NCBI GenBank assembly: GCA_016182845.1
Contig: JACPFT010000012.1
Span: forward strand, 62,001 to 126,000
Direction: 5' to 3'
Source: Gammaproteobacteria bacterium
GTDB lineage: Bacteria; Pseudomonadota; Gammaproteobacteria; Enterobacterales; Permianibacteraceae
DNA length: 64,000 nt
Part shown: positions 1-8,634 of the stretch, piece after piece
Layout: each line of letters begins with the position of its first letter
How positions within the stretch are numbered: position 1 is the first letter of the stretch
Notes under the pieces: model-generated
What the model was told of the DNA's origin: nothing
Databases searched by the model: none
What the model saw: the letters and a program-made list of their open reading frames with translations, nothing else
Made by a program: the position numbers and the translations under genes

Positions 1-503
1 GCGCCATTGGGTATGCGCCCCGCAGTGGGAATATTCACGGTGATCTTTGAGCCATCGGAACCTTCCGCGCCGAAGCCACCAACGACGAGGTTACCTTGGG
101 CAATGGCATACACTTCGCCATCGACGCCGCGCAGCGGTGTCATCAACAAAGTGCCGCCGCGCAAGGACTTGGCATCACCAATGCTCGAAACAGTGATGTC
201 GATGGCCTGCCCCGGTTTGACGAAGGCTGGCAATTCCGCATGCACTGCGACAGCCGCCGCATTCTTCATCTTCGGCGCGATACCGGAGGGCATGGTAATC
301 CCAAAGCGGCTCAGCATCGTGGCGAAGGATTGTTGGGTATAGATCTGCTGCTCGCCAGTACCATTAAGCCCAACCACCAGCCCGTAGCCAATCAACGGGT
401 TAGAACGCACACCCTGGACTTGAGCCAGATCCTTGATGCGTTCGGCAAGGGCTGCCTGCGAAACGACCAGCAAGCTCAGGAACAGGTACTTGAAACACCG
501 CAT
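1..503 (-). CDS. flgI: Flagellar P-ring protein FlgI, N-terminal part
   Basis: FlgI forms the periplasmic P ring around the flagellar rod at the peptidoglycan layer. The visible part is about the first 167 codons and the gene runs off the left edge, so the C-terminal half is missing. It starts with a signal peptide ([20 protein letters not shown]), followed by the family-typical [20 protein letters not shown] block and a LVVGLNGTG motif. The start codon lies 11 bases downstream of the flgH stop on the minus strand, as expected for the flgG-flgH-flgI order. No damage is visible in the part seen. Confidence 0.95.
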   Translation of the reverse strand, partial: MRCFKYLFLSLLVVSQAALAERIKDLAQVQGVRSNPLIGYGLVVGLNGTGEQQIYTQQSFATMLSRFGITMPSGIAPKMKNAAAVAVHAELPAFVKPGQAIDITVSSIGDAKSLRGGTLLMTPLRGVDGEVYAIAQGNLVVGGFGAEGSDGSKITVNIPTAGRIPNG

Positions 504-514
504 TACCTGACTCC

Positions 515-1192
515 TTAGAATGGCCACCAGGGGCTGTTGAAGAATCGCGATAGCCAGCCTTGGGTATTTGCCTCCGCCAACTCGCCAGTGCCGCTATAGG
601 AAATCCTTGCGTTGCCAACACGAGTCGAATCCACCGTATTGGACGCACTCACATCTTCCGGGCGAACGATACCGGACAGACGGATATATTCATTCCCCCG
701 ATTGACCTGAACCCATTTTTCGCCGCGGATAACGAGGTTTCCGTTTGCTAGGACCTGTGCAACATGCACGGTTATCGTGCCCGACAGCCGATTATTCTGC
801 TTGCTTTCGGCCTCTGCGGTATTCTTTCGCTTGCTGCCAAGATCTACGCCGATTGGCAGCGCATCGGCCGCGTCATTCAGTAGTACAGGGGCATCGAAGG
901 AATTATCAAATTCCTTCTTCAGCTTCGTGTCGGCTTTGGATTGCGCATTGGTGCTTTCGACCAAGAGGACCGTAATAAGATCGCCGACGCGCCTTGCCTT
1001 CCTTTCTTCCAGCAGGAAGCCAGCGCTCATCGGGTTGTATATTGCCCCATTCGCAACCGGCGGCTTTTGTTCGGTCTGAGGAATAACGGGGGCATAGAAT
1101 GGATCGTCCGGGCTGGCTGGAGTGAATCCTGCGCAACCCGAAATCGTAATCAGAAAAGAAATGCTCGCGGCGAGGGATAGTGAGTATCGCAT
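515..1192 (-). CDS. flgH: Flagellar L-ring lipoprotein FlgH
   Basis: FlgH assembles the L ring in the outer membrane, the outer bushing of the flagellar rod. The 225-residue product has a lipoprotein signal peptide with the lipobox ISGC, so Cys20 should be lipidated. Downstream come family blocks including [11 protein letters not shown] and [19 protein letters not shown]. The length is close to that of enteric FlgH (about 232). It sits 14 bases after flgG and 11 before flgI and should be co-transcribed with them from the promoter before flgF. Confidence 0.97.
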   Translation of the reverse strand: MRYSLSLAASISFLITISGCAGFTPASPDDPFYAPVIPQTEQKPPVANGAIYNPMSAGFLLEERKARRVGDLITVLLVESTNAQSKADTKLKKEFDNSFDAPVLLNDAADALPIGVDLGSKRKNTAEAESKQNNRLSGTITVHVAQVLANGNLVIRGEKWVQVNRGNEYIRLSGIVRPEDVSASNTVDSTRVGNARISYSGTGELAEANTQGWLSRFFNSPWWPF

Positions 1193-1206
1193 AATCCTAC
1201 CCCAGC

Positions 1207-1995
1207 TTAAATCGTCTGGTTGATGAATTGCAGCATTTGATCAACGGATGAGATGACCTTGGCATTCATTTCATAGGTTCTTTGCGCTTCAATGAGATTG
1301 ACCAATTCCTCCACAGCGCTGACATTCGAGGTTTCCAGGGCATTTTGCAGTAGTCGGCCGCGCCCATCCAGACCCGGTGCTCCATTGATAGGGGCGCCAC
1401 TAGCCTGTGTCTCGCGGAACAGGTTCTCGCCAATGGGCTCGAGGCCTGAGGGGTTGACGAAGTTGCTCAACTCCAGATTCCCGACCACGGCGGGAGCCGC
1501 CTGGCCTGGAATTTGTGCCGATACTGTTCCGTCTGTGCCTATGGTGATGCTTTGAGCATCCTGGGGAATGGTGATCGCCGGTTGAACCACATACCCACCT
1601 CCGGACGTCACCAACTGCCCGGTGTTATCCAAGGAGAATTGGCCATCTCGCGTGTAGGCTAGCGTACCATCCGGCATCAAAATTTGAAAAAAGCCCCGGC
1701 CGTTTACCGCTACATCCAGGGAATTACTGGTATTCAGGATATTCCCTTGGGTAAACGTCTTCTGAGTCGCCACGACATGCGTGCCGGCACCAAGCATCAA
1801 GCCATTGGGAAGCTGGGTATTTTGACTCGACTGGGCGCCAGGCTGCCGAACATTCTGATAGAGCAAATCCTCGAAGACGCCGCGCGAACGCTTATAACCC
1901 GTCGTACTGGCATTTGCCAGGTTGTTGGAAATGACGTCGATGTTAGTCTGGTGCGCATCGAGTCCGGTCTTGGCTACCCACAGTGCCGGGTGCAT
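1207..1995 (-). CDS. flgG: Flagellar distal rod protein FlgG
   Basis: FlgG builds the distal rod, the drive shaft crossing the P and L rings. The 262-residue protein begins [20 protein letters not shown] and carries the rod/hook N-terminal signature [12 protein letters not shown]. It ends with the conserved C-terminal helix [20 protein letters not shown]. Length is near the usual 260. It follows flgF by 59 bases and precedes flgH on the minus strand. Confidence 0.97.
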   Translation of the reverse strand: MHPALWVAKTGLDAHQTNIDVISNNLANASTTGYKRSRGVFEDLLYQNVRQPGAQSSQNTQLPNGLMLGAGTHVVATQKTFTQGNILNTSNSLDVAVNGRGFFQILMPDGTLAYTRDGQFSLDNTGQLVTSGGGYVVQPAITIPQDAQSITIGTDGTVSAQIPGQAAPAVVGNLELSNFVNPSGLEPIGENLFRETQASGAPINGAPGLDGRGRLLQNALETSNVSAVEELVNLIEAQRTYEMNAKVISSVDQMLQFINQTI

Positions 1996-2054
1996 ACTCT
2001 ACCTCACGAAGGTTCGGGATGGACGCGATTCTGGCGCACATCAACCGTTTAAAT

Positions 2055-2792
2055 TTATGACTGCAAGAGTTGGTCCAGAGCTGCATCATTGTCCTGGGCC
2101 GTTCGCATCATCTTTATCTGCAGCTCGAATTTTCTGGACAATTCGATCAACTCGGTCAACTCCTGAACTGGATTGACATTGCTGCCTTCCAGAGCTCCCG
2201 AGGCCAATTTGATCGATGCGTCGGCAACAGCCACAGAGCCGTCGCGCAAGCGAAACAAGCCATCCGCGCCTTTGTCCAGCTGTTTTGGATCGGGATTGAC
2301 CAGACGCAGACGCTCCACCGGCACTAGTGCGGTAGGCGGCGCGCCCTGGGGACGAATGCTGATGGTCCCATCGCCGCCAATTTCGATGGTCTCGAAGGGC
2401 GGCAAGGTGATTGGGCCACCATCGCCAAGCACCGGCAATCCGCTGCCGGTCTCCAAGACGCCTTCGGCATTTACGCGCAAGTCGCCCGCGCGCGTCAGCC
2501 CTTCCGAACCATCACGCCCCTGCACAACCAGCCAACCCTGCCCCTTAACCACGACATCAAGGTCCCGACCCGTCGTCATGACCCCGCCTTGCGCAAAGTC
2601 ATAACCGGGCCGTTCACCCATGGTGAAAACTCGGCTAGGATGGCCATCGCCGAACACCGGCAGTGCGCGAAATTCCGCCTTGTCGGCGCGGAAGCCCGTG
2701 GTATTGGCGTTGGCCAGATTGTTGGCGACCTTGGACTGGGAATACATGGATTCCCTAGCGCCATTCATCGCCAGATAGAGTAAGCGGTCCAT
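2055..2792 (-). CDS. flgF: Flagellar proximal rod protein FlgF
   Basis: FlgF is one of the proximal rod subunits. The 245-residue product starts MDRLLYLAMNGARESMYSQS, has the NNLANANTTGFRADKAEF signature near residue 25 and the C-terminal motif VQELTELIELSRKFELQIKM. It heads a second flagellar transcription unit (flgF-flgG-flgH-flgI). It is separated from flgE by an intrinsic terminator and has its own sigma-54-type promoter about 40 bases upstream of the start. Confidence 0.96.
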   Translation of the reverse strand: MDRLLYLAMNGARESMYSQSKVANNLANANTTGFRADKAEFRALPVFGDGHPSRVFTMGERPGYDFAQGGVMTTGRDLDVVVKGQGWLVVQGRDGSEGLTRAGDLRVNAEGVLETGSGLPVLGDGGPITLPPFETIEIGGDGTISIRPQGAPPTALVPVERLRLVNPDPKQLDKGADGLFRLRDGSVAVADASIKLASGALEGSNVNPVQELTELIELSRKFELQIKMMRTAQDNDAALDQLLQS

Positions 2793-2832
2793 AGTCAGAA
2801 TCCTGACGCAGCAAGAGCCTTGTCAGGACTAA

Positions 2833-2848
2833 AGCGAGAAACGTGCCA
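2833..2848 (-). promoter_or_regulatory. Sigma-54-type promoter of flgF
   Basis: On the minus strand this reads TGGCACGTTTCTCGCT. The GG and GC dinucleotides are separated by exactly 10 bases, as the sigma-54 consensus requires, and the -24 element TGGCACG is perfect; the -12 element has TCGCT in place of TTGCT. It lies 41 bases upstream of the flgF start and reads toward it. It is directly adjacent to the T-tract of the terminator that ends the flgE transcript. Confidence 0.75.
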
Positions 2849-2880
2849 AAAGAAAAGAGCCGGCAGAACCGGCTCTTGGT
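2846..2880 (-). terminator. Intrinsic terminator after flgE
   Basis: Nine-base-pair stem with arms AAGAGCCGG and CCGGCTCTT (2855-2863 and 2869-2877) and a 5-base loop. On the minus strand it is followed by TTTTCTTTT. It lies just past the flgE stop codon and should end or reduce the flgB-flgE transcript before flgF. Confidence 0.8.
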
Positions 2881-2892
2881 TATACAGGACTA

Positions 2893-4194
2893 CTAGCGGA
2901 TCTGGATGATAGTCTGCGTCACGGCGTTGTTGGTCTCTATGGCGCGAGCATTCGCCTGAAAATTACGCTGGGCCGTGATTAGATCAACCAGTTCAGCAGT
3001 CAGATCGACATTGGAGGCTTCGAGCGCGCCAGAGCGTATCAACCCGAAGGTGTTGCTACCCGCTTCACCGGCTATGGCCTGGCCTGAGTCCGTGGTCTCG
3101 GCCCATGTTGAGTCACCCAGCTGCGAGAGGCCTTGCACGTTGGTGAAGCGAGCCAGCGCCACCTTACCCAACGCCACACTTTGGCCGTTGGTGTAGTTCG
3201 CCCTGACAACCCCCGTATCGCTAACTTCAATTCCTGTCAACTTACCGGTGGCGAAGCCATTTTGAGACAATGAATTTACATTCAAGAAGGAATCACTAGC
3301 CGTTCCCGCCAGCTGGGTACTACCGCTGTAGCTGACACCTATAGTCGCAGATGCAGCGCCTCCTGCGTAAGCTATAGCAACAGTATCAACGCTAGCTGGC
3401 GCTGCTCCGTTAATTGTACTTAATGTACCCGCGTTATCAAATGCAATCTCCAGTGCCACATTGTTACCAACACCTGACGCCGTACCTGCCGAATAGTCAA
3501 CGGCAGAACCATCCACATACAGAAAATTGAACCATGTATTCGCCGCCGTATTGCTCTTGACATAATACTGTGTCGCTATATGTGAATTCCCCAGTGAATC
3601 GTAGATTTTTACTGAAGTTGATGCCGTGAATGTGTCATTGTCGCTAGGATCAAACAGCGCAGGATCCAGCGCGGGAGCGTTCGCCGAAAGGTTCAATCCC
3701 AAGGCTATTGAGCTCGTTGCCTGCGGCGTCCCAGCAGTAGCTGGCAACTGCAACTCGACGGTATTGGCAAGTGAGGTTGATGTTACCGAGCCGTCTTGAT
3801 TCACCGGAAACGCCTGTAGAATCTGACCGGTACCGTTCACAACAAAGCCTTCGCTATTTACACCAAACGCGCCAGCACGTGTATAAACACGCTCATCACT
3901 CGATATGTTAGGGGCAACAACAAAGAAACCATCCCCTGCTAATGCCAAATCAAGAATGTTAGACGTAAAATCTAAATTTCCCTGACTGAATTGTTGAGCG
4001 ACTCGATTTAAGATCACACCGCTACCAATAGCCGTGCGCGCACTTCGACCAAATGCTGCATTGGCAAAGATGTCCCCAAATTCGGCTCTCGACTCTTTGA
4101 ACCCGGTGGTGTTGACATTGGCGATATTGTTACTGGTTACGCCCAAGTCCGCCTGGGCCGCATTCAATCCGCTAAGGGAAGTGTTAAACGACAT
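2893..4194 (-). CDS. flgE: Flagellar hook protein FlgE
   Basis: FlgE polymerises into the hook, the universal joint between rod and filament. The 433-residue protein opens MSFNTSLSGLNAAQADLGVT followed by NNIANVNTTGFKESRAEFGD. It closes with ASNVDLTAELVDLITAQRNF and QTIIQIR, the conserved terminal helices of axial proteins. The middle (about residues 150-330) is variable and Ser/Thr/Ala-rich, as usual for the surface domains. The length is slightly above the 402 of enterics. The terminator directly downstream makes flgE the last gene of the flgB-flgE unit. Confidence 0.97.
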   Translation of the reverse strand: MSFNTSLSGLNAAQADLGVTSNNIANVNTTGFKESRAEFGDIFANAAFGRSARTAIGSGVILNRVAQQFSQGNLDFTSNILDLALAGDGFFVVAPNISSDERVYTRAGAFGVNSEGFVVNGTGQILQAFPVNQDGSVTSTSLANTVELQLPATAGTPQATSSIALGLNLSANAPALDPALFDPSDNDTFTASTSVKIYDSLGNSHIATQYYVKSNTAANTWFNFLYVDGSAVDYSAGTASGVGNNVALEIAFDNAGTLSTINGAAPASVDTVAIAYAGGAASATIGVSYSGSTQLAGTASDSFLNVNSLSQNGFATGKLTGIEVSDTGVVRANYTNGQSVALGKVALARFTNVQGLSQLGDSTWAETTDSGQAIAGEAGSNTFGLIRSGALEASNVDLTAELVDLITAQRNFQANARAIETNNAVTQTIIQIR

Positions 4195-4212
4195 GTTCTT
4201 ACTCCTTTGGGG

Positions 4213-4893
4213 TCAACCGATCTGAGTCACATCGGCCAGCGGGACTTTACCCATTCCAGCCAGATTCAAGGTGATGCCTTCGCCGTTGCGCCCGAGGTTG
4301 ACGCTGTCGACGCGGGCGTAGAATTGCGTCGTGAAGGTTTCCGTTTTGCCGCCCACGCTTCCGGATACCACAATGCGGTAACGGCCGGACGGTAAGTCCG
4401 TGCCCGACGAGTCTTTCCCGTCCCAGGCGAAAGGCTGCTCGCCAGCATCGAGTTGGGGCACGCTTTGTTCACGCACCACAACCCCCGCCGAGTTTTCGAT
4501 AGTGATTTTGATGTTTTCCGCACCGCGCGGCACGTCGATGTAGCCACCGATTCCTTGCTCATCGCTGAGATAGCCGTAATTTCCGTTGACAAGAACCGAC
4601 CGCCCCACCAAGGCCGAAGCTTGCAGCGCCTGGTTGGAGGTAAGGGAACTGGACAGCGTTTCGAAGCTTCCCTGCAATTTCTGCAAGCTGTCGACGCTGC
4701 TGAACTGCGCCATCTGCGCGATAAACTCATTGTTGTCCAAGGGTTTGAGCGGATCCTGATTGCGCAACTGAGTAGTGAGCAGCTTCAGAAAATCGTCCTG
4801 GCTCAATTCCTTTTTCGGAATCCGCGAACTCTGTTGGTCAGAAACCCGACGCAGGCCAAGGTCATCGAAAATGGAAGTATTGGTAGTAGTCAT
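4213..4893 (-). CDS. flgD: Flagellar hook cap / assembly protein FlgD
   Basis: FlgD is the scaffold at the hook tip that allows FlgE subunits to polymerise. The 226-residue protein has the conserved N-terminal block LSQDDFLKLLTTQLRNQDPL then FIAQMAQFSSVDSLQKL. Its C-terminal half is FlgD Ig/Tudor-like, including PFAWDGKDSSGTDLPSGRYR. It lies between flgC (8-base gap) and flgE (18-base gap) in the standard order. Confidence 0.97.
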   Translation of the reverse strand: MTTTNTSIFDDLGLRRVSDQQSSRIPKKELSQDDFLKLLTTQLRNQDPLKPLDNNEFIAQMAQFSSVDSLQKLQGSFETLSSSLTSNQALQASALVGRSVLVNGNYGYLSDEQGIGGYIDVPRGAENIKITIENSAGVVVREQSVPQLDAGEQPFAWDGKDSSGTDLPSGRYRIVVSGSVGGKTETFTTQFYARVDSVNLGRNGEGITLNLAGMGKVPLADVTQIG

Positions 4894-4901
4894 TCTCCCC
4901 C

Positions 4902-5324
4902 CTACTGACCCAGTTGCAGCGTGCGCAAGACCAGCTGCTTTGCGGTATTGGCCACCTGCACATTGGCTTGGTAAGAACGCGATGCCGAGATCATGTCCGC
5001 CATTTCCTCAACGATGTTGACGTTGGGGCGATATACATAGCCCTGAGCGTCAGCCATCGGATTATCCGGCATATAGACGGCCTGAGCTTCCTTCTGGCTT
5101 TCGACGATGCCGGTCACCTGTACGCCGGCATTGGCATCCGCGTCGGCCTGGCCGCTTAACGAGGCCTGCAGCGCGGCAAACACCGGATGCCGCGCCTTAT
5201 AGGTTTCGTCGATGCTGGAGGCAATGCTGTCGGCATTCGCCATGTTGCTGGCGGTCGTATTCAGGCGCACCGACTGCGCGCCCAGGGCGCTACCGGCTAT
5301 ATCGAACACATTGAACAGGCTCAT
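4902..5324 (-). CDS. flgC: Flagellar proximal rod protein FlgC
   Basis: FlgC is a proximal rod subunit. The 140-residue product starts MSLFNVFDIAGSALGAQSVR, contains NTTASNMANADS, and ends with the family block VNIVEEMADMISASRSYQAN. The middle motif GYVYRPNVNIVEEM is characteristic. It is 15 bases downstream of flgB and ends 8 bases before flgD. Confidence 0.97.
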   Translation of the reverse strand: MSLFNVFDIAGSALGAQSVRLNTTASNMANADSIASSIDETYKARHPVFAALQASLSGQADADANAGVQVTGIVESQKEAQAVYMPDNPMADAQGYVYRPNVNIVEEMADMISASRSYQANVQVANTAKQLVLRTLQLGQ

Positions 5325-5339
5325 CGTTGTTCTCCCACC

Positions 5340-5738
5340 TTACTCGCCACGTATGGCCCGCAGCAGGCCTTGGATACGGTTGTTCAGAAAGCTGAGGCTC
5401 ATCTGGTATTCCAGGGCATTCTGTGCAAATGCCGTCTGCTCATGATCCGCATCCACCGTGTTTCCGTCGCCCGTATCGGGTTGTAGCGGCGTTCGGTACT
5501 GGGTTCTATAGCCTTGATCGTATGCAGCCGTTCGCAGATGGCGCGCATGAGTTTGCTGCAATCCGGCCTGCTGTCCTTTTACGGCAGCTTCCAAGGCGGT
5601 TTGAAAGTTGAAGTCCTTGGCCTTGAAGTTCGGCGTGTCGGCGTTAGCCAAGTTGTTGGCCAAGAGCTCGGCCCGCGAGGAGCGAAGCTCCAAGGCTTGG
5701 GCATGGATACCGAAGGCTTTGTCGAGGTTGATGCTCAT
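5340..5738 (-). CDS. flgB: Flagellar proximal rod protein FlgB
   Basis: FlgB is a rod protein close to the MS ring. The 132-residue protein begins MSINLDKAFGIHAQALELRS and contains the axial-protein signature LLANNLANADTPNFKAKDFN. It ends with the helix EYQMSLSFLNNRIQGLLRAI. It is the first gene of the flgB-flgC-flgD-flgE unit and has a sigma-54 promoter 37 bases upstream of its start. Confidence 0.97.
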   Translation of the reverse strand: MSINLDKAFGIHAQALELRSSRAELLANNLANADTPNFKAKDFNFQTALEAAVKGQQAGLQQTHARHLRTAAYDQGYRTQYRTPLQPDTGDGNTVDADHEQTAFAQNALEYQMSLSFLNNRIQGLLRAIRGE

Positions 5739-5774
5739 GGCGATGGCAAAGGGTTAGACTGTGTAACTTGTGCA

Positions 5775-5790
5775 AGCAAAGCCTATGCCA
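5775..5790 (-). promoter_or_regulatory. Sigma-54 promoter of flgB
   Basis: On the minus strand this reads TGGCATAGGCTTTGCT: TGGCA at -24 and TTGCT at -12, with exactly 10 bases between GG and GC. Transcription would start about 12 bases beyond the GC, shortly before flgB. In polar-flagellated gammaproteobacteria this class of flagellar gene is sigma-54 driven, so motif, spacing and context agree. Confidence 0.85.
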
Positions 5791-5903
5791 TTACATTTTA
5801 TCTATTCTTTTTAATGAGTTAGCGATTCATGCCTGGCGAGGGCGGCAAAACACCGCCGCCCGGCGGCAAGCCGGCGCAAACGCATGTCGGACGAGTTTGG
5901 AGC

Positions 5904-6749
5904 TTACTTGAGCCGATAGACTATGCCGGGATTGCAGCGAATCATTTCGAAACGCTCTGACAATCCAGCCATGGATTCGGAGGCGCCTAGGAACAGATAG
6001 CCACGCGGCTGCAGGCTGTTGGCGATCTTGTCGATGATTTTCGCCTTGAGATCGGCGGAGAAGTAGATCAGGACATTGCGGCAGAACACGATCTCATGGC
6101 GGCCCAGGGGGGTGTAGGCGTCCATGAGATTGAGTGGGCGAAACGAGCAGCGGCGGCGAATGTTCGCCTTGATTTGCCAGCGTTCGCCATTGTCGACCGA
6201 CTCAAAAAAACGCTGCTTGCGCTCGGGAGAGAGGCCACGGGCAAGAGATAGATGCTCGTACTTCCCTTGTTCCGCAAGCTTGAGCATCTGCGCGGAAATA
6301 TCCGTACCCACGATCTGCACGCCACCAGGCAAGGCGCCGGGTGCGCGCATTAAATACTCTTCGGTCGTCATGCTAATGGAGTACGGCTCCTGACCAGAGG
6401 AACAAGCCGCGCACCATATTCGAACGGGTTGGTTCTGGCCCTTGAAACCAGGGTAAATCTGGGACATCAAGACTTCAAACGGGTAGGTGTCGCGAAACCA
6501 CAGCGTCTCATTGGTGGTCATCGCGTCGATGACCGCCTGGCGCAGGTCGTTGTAGCGCATCTGACGGATGCGGCTGATAAGCTCTGCCAGAGAATCGATC
6601 TGGTTTTCGCGCAGAATCTGCGCCAAGCGGCTGGCGACCAGATACTGCTTGTTGTCGCCTAATAAAATGCCGCAAGCATCCTGCAAATACCGGCGGAACG
6701 CTTCATAATCCGGCGCCGAGATGGCGGACTGTTGACTCGCTAAACTCAC
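5904..6749 (-). CDS. cheR: Chemotaxis protein methyltransferase CheR
   Basis: CheR uses S-adenosylmethionine to methylate glutamates on chemoreceptors during adaptation. The 281-residue protein has the N-terminal helical CheR domain, an SAM-binding stretch RIWCAACSSGQEPYSISM near residue 110, and the diagnostic HEIVFCRNVLIYF motif near residue 220. The start is GTG; I see no in-frame ATG that would keep the N-terminal domain. It sits 24 bases downstream of cheV, as in other gammaproteobacterial cheV-cheR-flgB arrangements. Confidence 0.95.
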   Translation of the reverse strand: MSLASQQSAISAPDYEAFRRYLQDACGILLGDNKQYLVASRLAQILRENQIDSLAELISRIRQMRYNDLRQAVIDAMTTNETLWFRDTYPFEVLMSQIYPGFKGQNQPVRIWCAACSSGQEPYSISMTTEEYLMRAPGALPGGVQIVGTDISAQMLKLAEQGKYEHLSLARGLSPERKQRFFESVDNGERWQIKANIRRRCSFRPLNLMDAYTPLGRHEIVFCRNVLIYFSADLKAKIIDKIANSLQPRGYLFLGASESMAGLSERFEMIRCNPGIVYRLK

Positions 6750-6773
6750 GTTATGGCTATCCGGTCCTTGTTA

Positions 6774-7718
6774 TCAGGCATCAACCGGTATGCCCAGCCG
6801 GCGCTTCAACTGGTCCTGTACCGTCTTGGCCAGTATGTCGGGCTGGAATTTGGCAATGAAATGATCCGCTCCCACTTTCTGTACCATCGCCTGGTTGAAA
6901 ACCCCCGACAGCGAAGTATGTAGAACAACGTACAGTTTAGCCAGTTTGGGGTTGGAACGAATCTCGGCGGTCAGCGTATATCCGTCCATTTCTGGCATTT
7001 CAATGTCGGAAATGACCATCAGAATCTTGTCATTGATGTCATTGACGTCTTCCGCCAGATCATTCAGCAAGCTCAGCGCTTCGCTGCCGTCCTTCGCCGC
7101 CACCACTTGAACCCCAACCTGCTCCAGGGTCTTGCGAACCTGATTGCGAGCCACGGAAGAATCATCTGCAATCAAGACCGTGGCCTTCGTTGCCGCCTCA
7201 GCCAGCTTGTCCTCGATGACCTCGGGGCTGACGGAAGAAGCCGGCGGCACAATCTCGGCGAGAATCTTTTCAACATCAACAATCTCGACCAATTCATCGT
7301 CAACCTTGGTCACCGCGGTCAGGTAGTTGTTCTTGCCGCTGCCTTGCGGCGGGGGATGTATCTCGCCCCAGTTCAAGTTGATGATGCGCTCTACCGAGCT
7401 GACCAAGAAGCCCTGAATGGACCGATTGTATTCGGCGATGATCACGAATGCCGTCGAGAGGTCGACAATGGGTGACTTACCGACCGCCATGCGCAAGTCG
7501 ATGATGGGTAGGGTGGCTCCACGTATGTGGGCGACACCACGCACGACGGGATGACGCTTGGGCATTTCCGTCAGGCGAGGACATTGCAGGACCTCGCGCA
7601 CCTTGAACACATTGATGCCATAGCGTTGTCGGTCACCAAGCCGGAACAGCAACAGCTCCAGGCGGTTTTGCCCGACCATTTGAGTACGTTGGTTGACCGA
7701 ATCCAGAATACCCGACAT
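6774..7718 (-). CDS. cheV: Chemotaxis coupling protein CheV (CheW-receiver fusion)
   Basis: CheV couples chemoreceptors to CheA and is modulated by phosphorylation. Residues about 1-155 form a CheW-like domain (NRLELLLFRLGDRQRYGINV; RGVAHIRGATLPIIDL). Residues about 185-310 form a receiver with VLIADDSS (acidic pair), the phospho-acceptor region ISDIEMPEMDGY and the switch Lys in FIAKF. I chose the ATG at 7718 (314 residues) over a start 24 codons upstream. The protein then begins MSGILDSVNQRTQ like other CheVs, and GGAG is well placed before it. Confidence 0.95.
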   Translation of the reverse strand: MSGILDSVNQRTQMVGQNRLELLLFRLGDRQRYGINVFKVREVLQCPRLTEMPKRHPVVRGVAHIRGATLPIIDLRMAVGKSPIVDLSTAFVIIAEYNRSIQGFLVSSVERIINLNWGEIHPPPQGSGKNNYLTAVTKVDDELVEIVDVEKILAEIVPPASSVSPEVIEDKLAEAATKATVLIADDSSVARNQVRKTLEQVGVQVVAAKDGSEALSLLNDLAEDVNDINDKILMVISDIEMPEMDGYTLTAEIRSNPKLAKLYVVLHTSLSGVFNQAMVQKVGADHFIAKFQPDILAKTVQDQLKRRLGIPVDA

Positions 7719-7737
7719 AGATCGCTCCGAACTCCAT

Positions 7738-7762
7738 CGTATTGCGGCTACGCCACAATACG
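7738..7762 (-). promoter_or_regulatory. Hairpin in the cheV leader
   Basis: Arms CGTATTG and CAATACG are separated by a C/A mismatch and an inner GGC-TAC-GCC stem, giving a nearly continuous 25-base hairpin. It begins 20 bases upstream of the cheV start. It could be a leader RNA structure or an operator; there is no T-tract, so it is not a classic terminator. Confidence 0.4.
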
Positions 7763-7872
7763 AACGATTTAGGCACGCTGTTTGCTTCAATCACCTGTAA
7801 ATCAGAACCGTCAAAGTTCCGACGCTAACAGGCACAGCGACCGGCTAATGAGTATAGGGTAGGCCATTTTTC

Positions 7873-8565
7873 GTGAAAAAACACAACACTATCGTTGTCT
7901 CAGCCCTGGCTTTCTGGTCGGGATTGGTTCACGCAAGCCCGTATCAGCCCCTCGGCTCCATCACGCAAAGCGTGCGTGAGTACTTCGACGCACAACCGGT
8001 GAAACCAAGCGTCAGCCGTCAGGAATACCGAATCGGAAGCCTGGATCCCCGTTTGCAGCTAAGCGCCTGCGCCAATCCGCTTACCAGCAAGCTGGCTCCT
8101 GGCAATCCGGGGGGCAGCAATCTGACGGTGGCAGTCAGCTGTTCCACGCCAAAAAACTGGACAGTGTATGTCCCCGTCCGTGTGGCCCGTTACATGCCGG
8201 TCTTGGTCAGCCGTGGCGCCAGCGCTCGCGGCACCCGCCTGTCAGCAGGCGACTTGGAGATCCGCGAGGTGGACGTCGCCGGCTTACGGGGCGTTCCGCT
8301 GGATACGGCGACCCCCTATGCCGGCGCCCAGCTCAAACGCAATCTACAGGCCGAGCAACCCCTGACGACAGATGATATCTGCCTGATTTGTAAAGGGGAA
8401 CTGATTACGATCGCCGCTCGCGGCCCGCGTTTGACCGTCAAGATCCCCGGAATAGCAACGGCCGACGCCAACCTGGGCCAGCGCGTCATGGTGAGAAACC
8501 AAAGCTCACAGCGAGTGGTTCAAGCCAGAGTCACCGGCCCGGCGGAAGTGGAAATCGCCTTATAG
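7873..8565 (+). CDS. flgA: Flagellar P-ring assembly chaperone FlgA
   Basis: FlgA is a periplasmic chaperone needed to assemble FlgI into the P ring. The 230-residue product has a Sec signal peptide (MKKHNTIVVSALAFWSGLVH followed by ASP). Two cysteine-containing N-terminal strands and a C-terminal SAF-type domain (about residues 110-230) follow; the protein ends in RVVQARVTGPAEVEIAL. It is divergent from cheV and leads toward flgM and flgN. Confidence 0.93.
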   Translation: MKKHNTIVVSALAFWSGLVHASPYQPLGSITQSVREYFDAQPVKPSVSRQEYRIGSLDPRLQLSACANPLTSKLAPGNPGGSNLTVAVSCSTPKNWTVYVPVRVARYMPVLVSRGASARGTRLSAGDLEIREVDVAGLRGVPLDTATPYAGAQLKRNLQAEQPLTTDDICLICKGELITIAARGPRLTVKIPGIATADANLGQRVMVRNQSSQRVVQARVTGPAEVEIAL

Positions 8566-8578
8566 CCCCAATTGACGC

Positions 8579-8605
8579 TAAAGTTGGTTGGCACGACGCC
8601 GATAA
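8579..8605 (+). promoter_or_regulatory. Sigma-28 (FliA) promoter of flgM
   Basis: TAAAGTT at 8579-8585 and GCCGATAA at 8598-8605 match the sigma-28 consensus. The standard 11 bases separate the eighth position of the -35 element from the -10 element. It sits between flgA and flgM, about 30 bases before the flgM start. FlgM is itself the anti-sigma-28 factor, so this gives the usual feedback loop. Confidence 0.85.
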
Positions 8606-8634
8606 CCGAGGCATAGAACCCTAGGATACGAGAC

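Noticed and set aside
7791-7872. Sigma-28 or sigma-54 promoter for flgA
   Set aside because: Weak resemblances such as CAAAGTTCC occur, but no -10 or -12 element at the correct spacing.
8590-8605. TGGCACG inside the flgM promoter as a sigma-54 -24 element
   Set aside because: There is no GC at the required position 10 bases downstream; the sigma-28 match explains the sequence fully.
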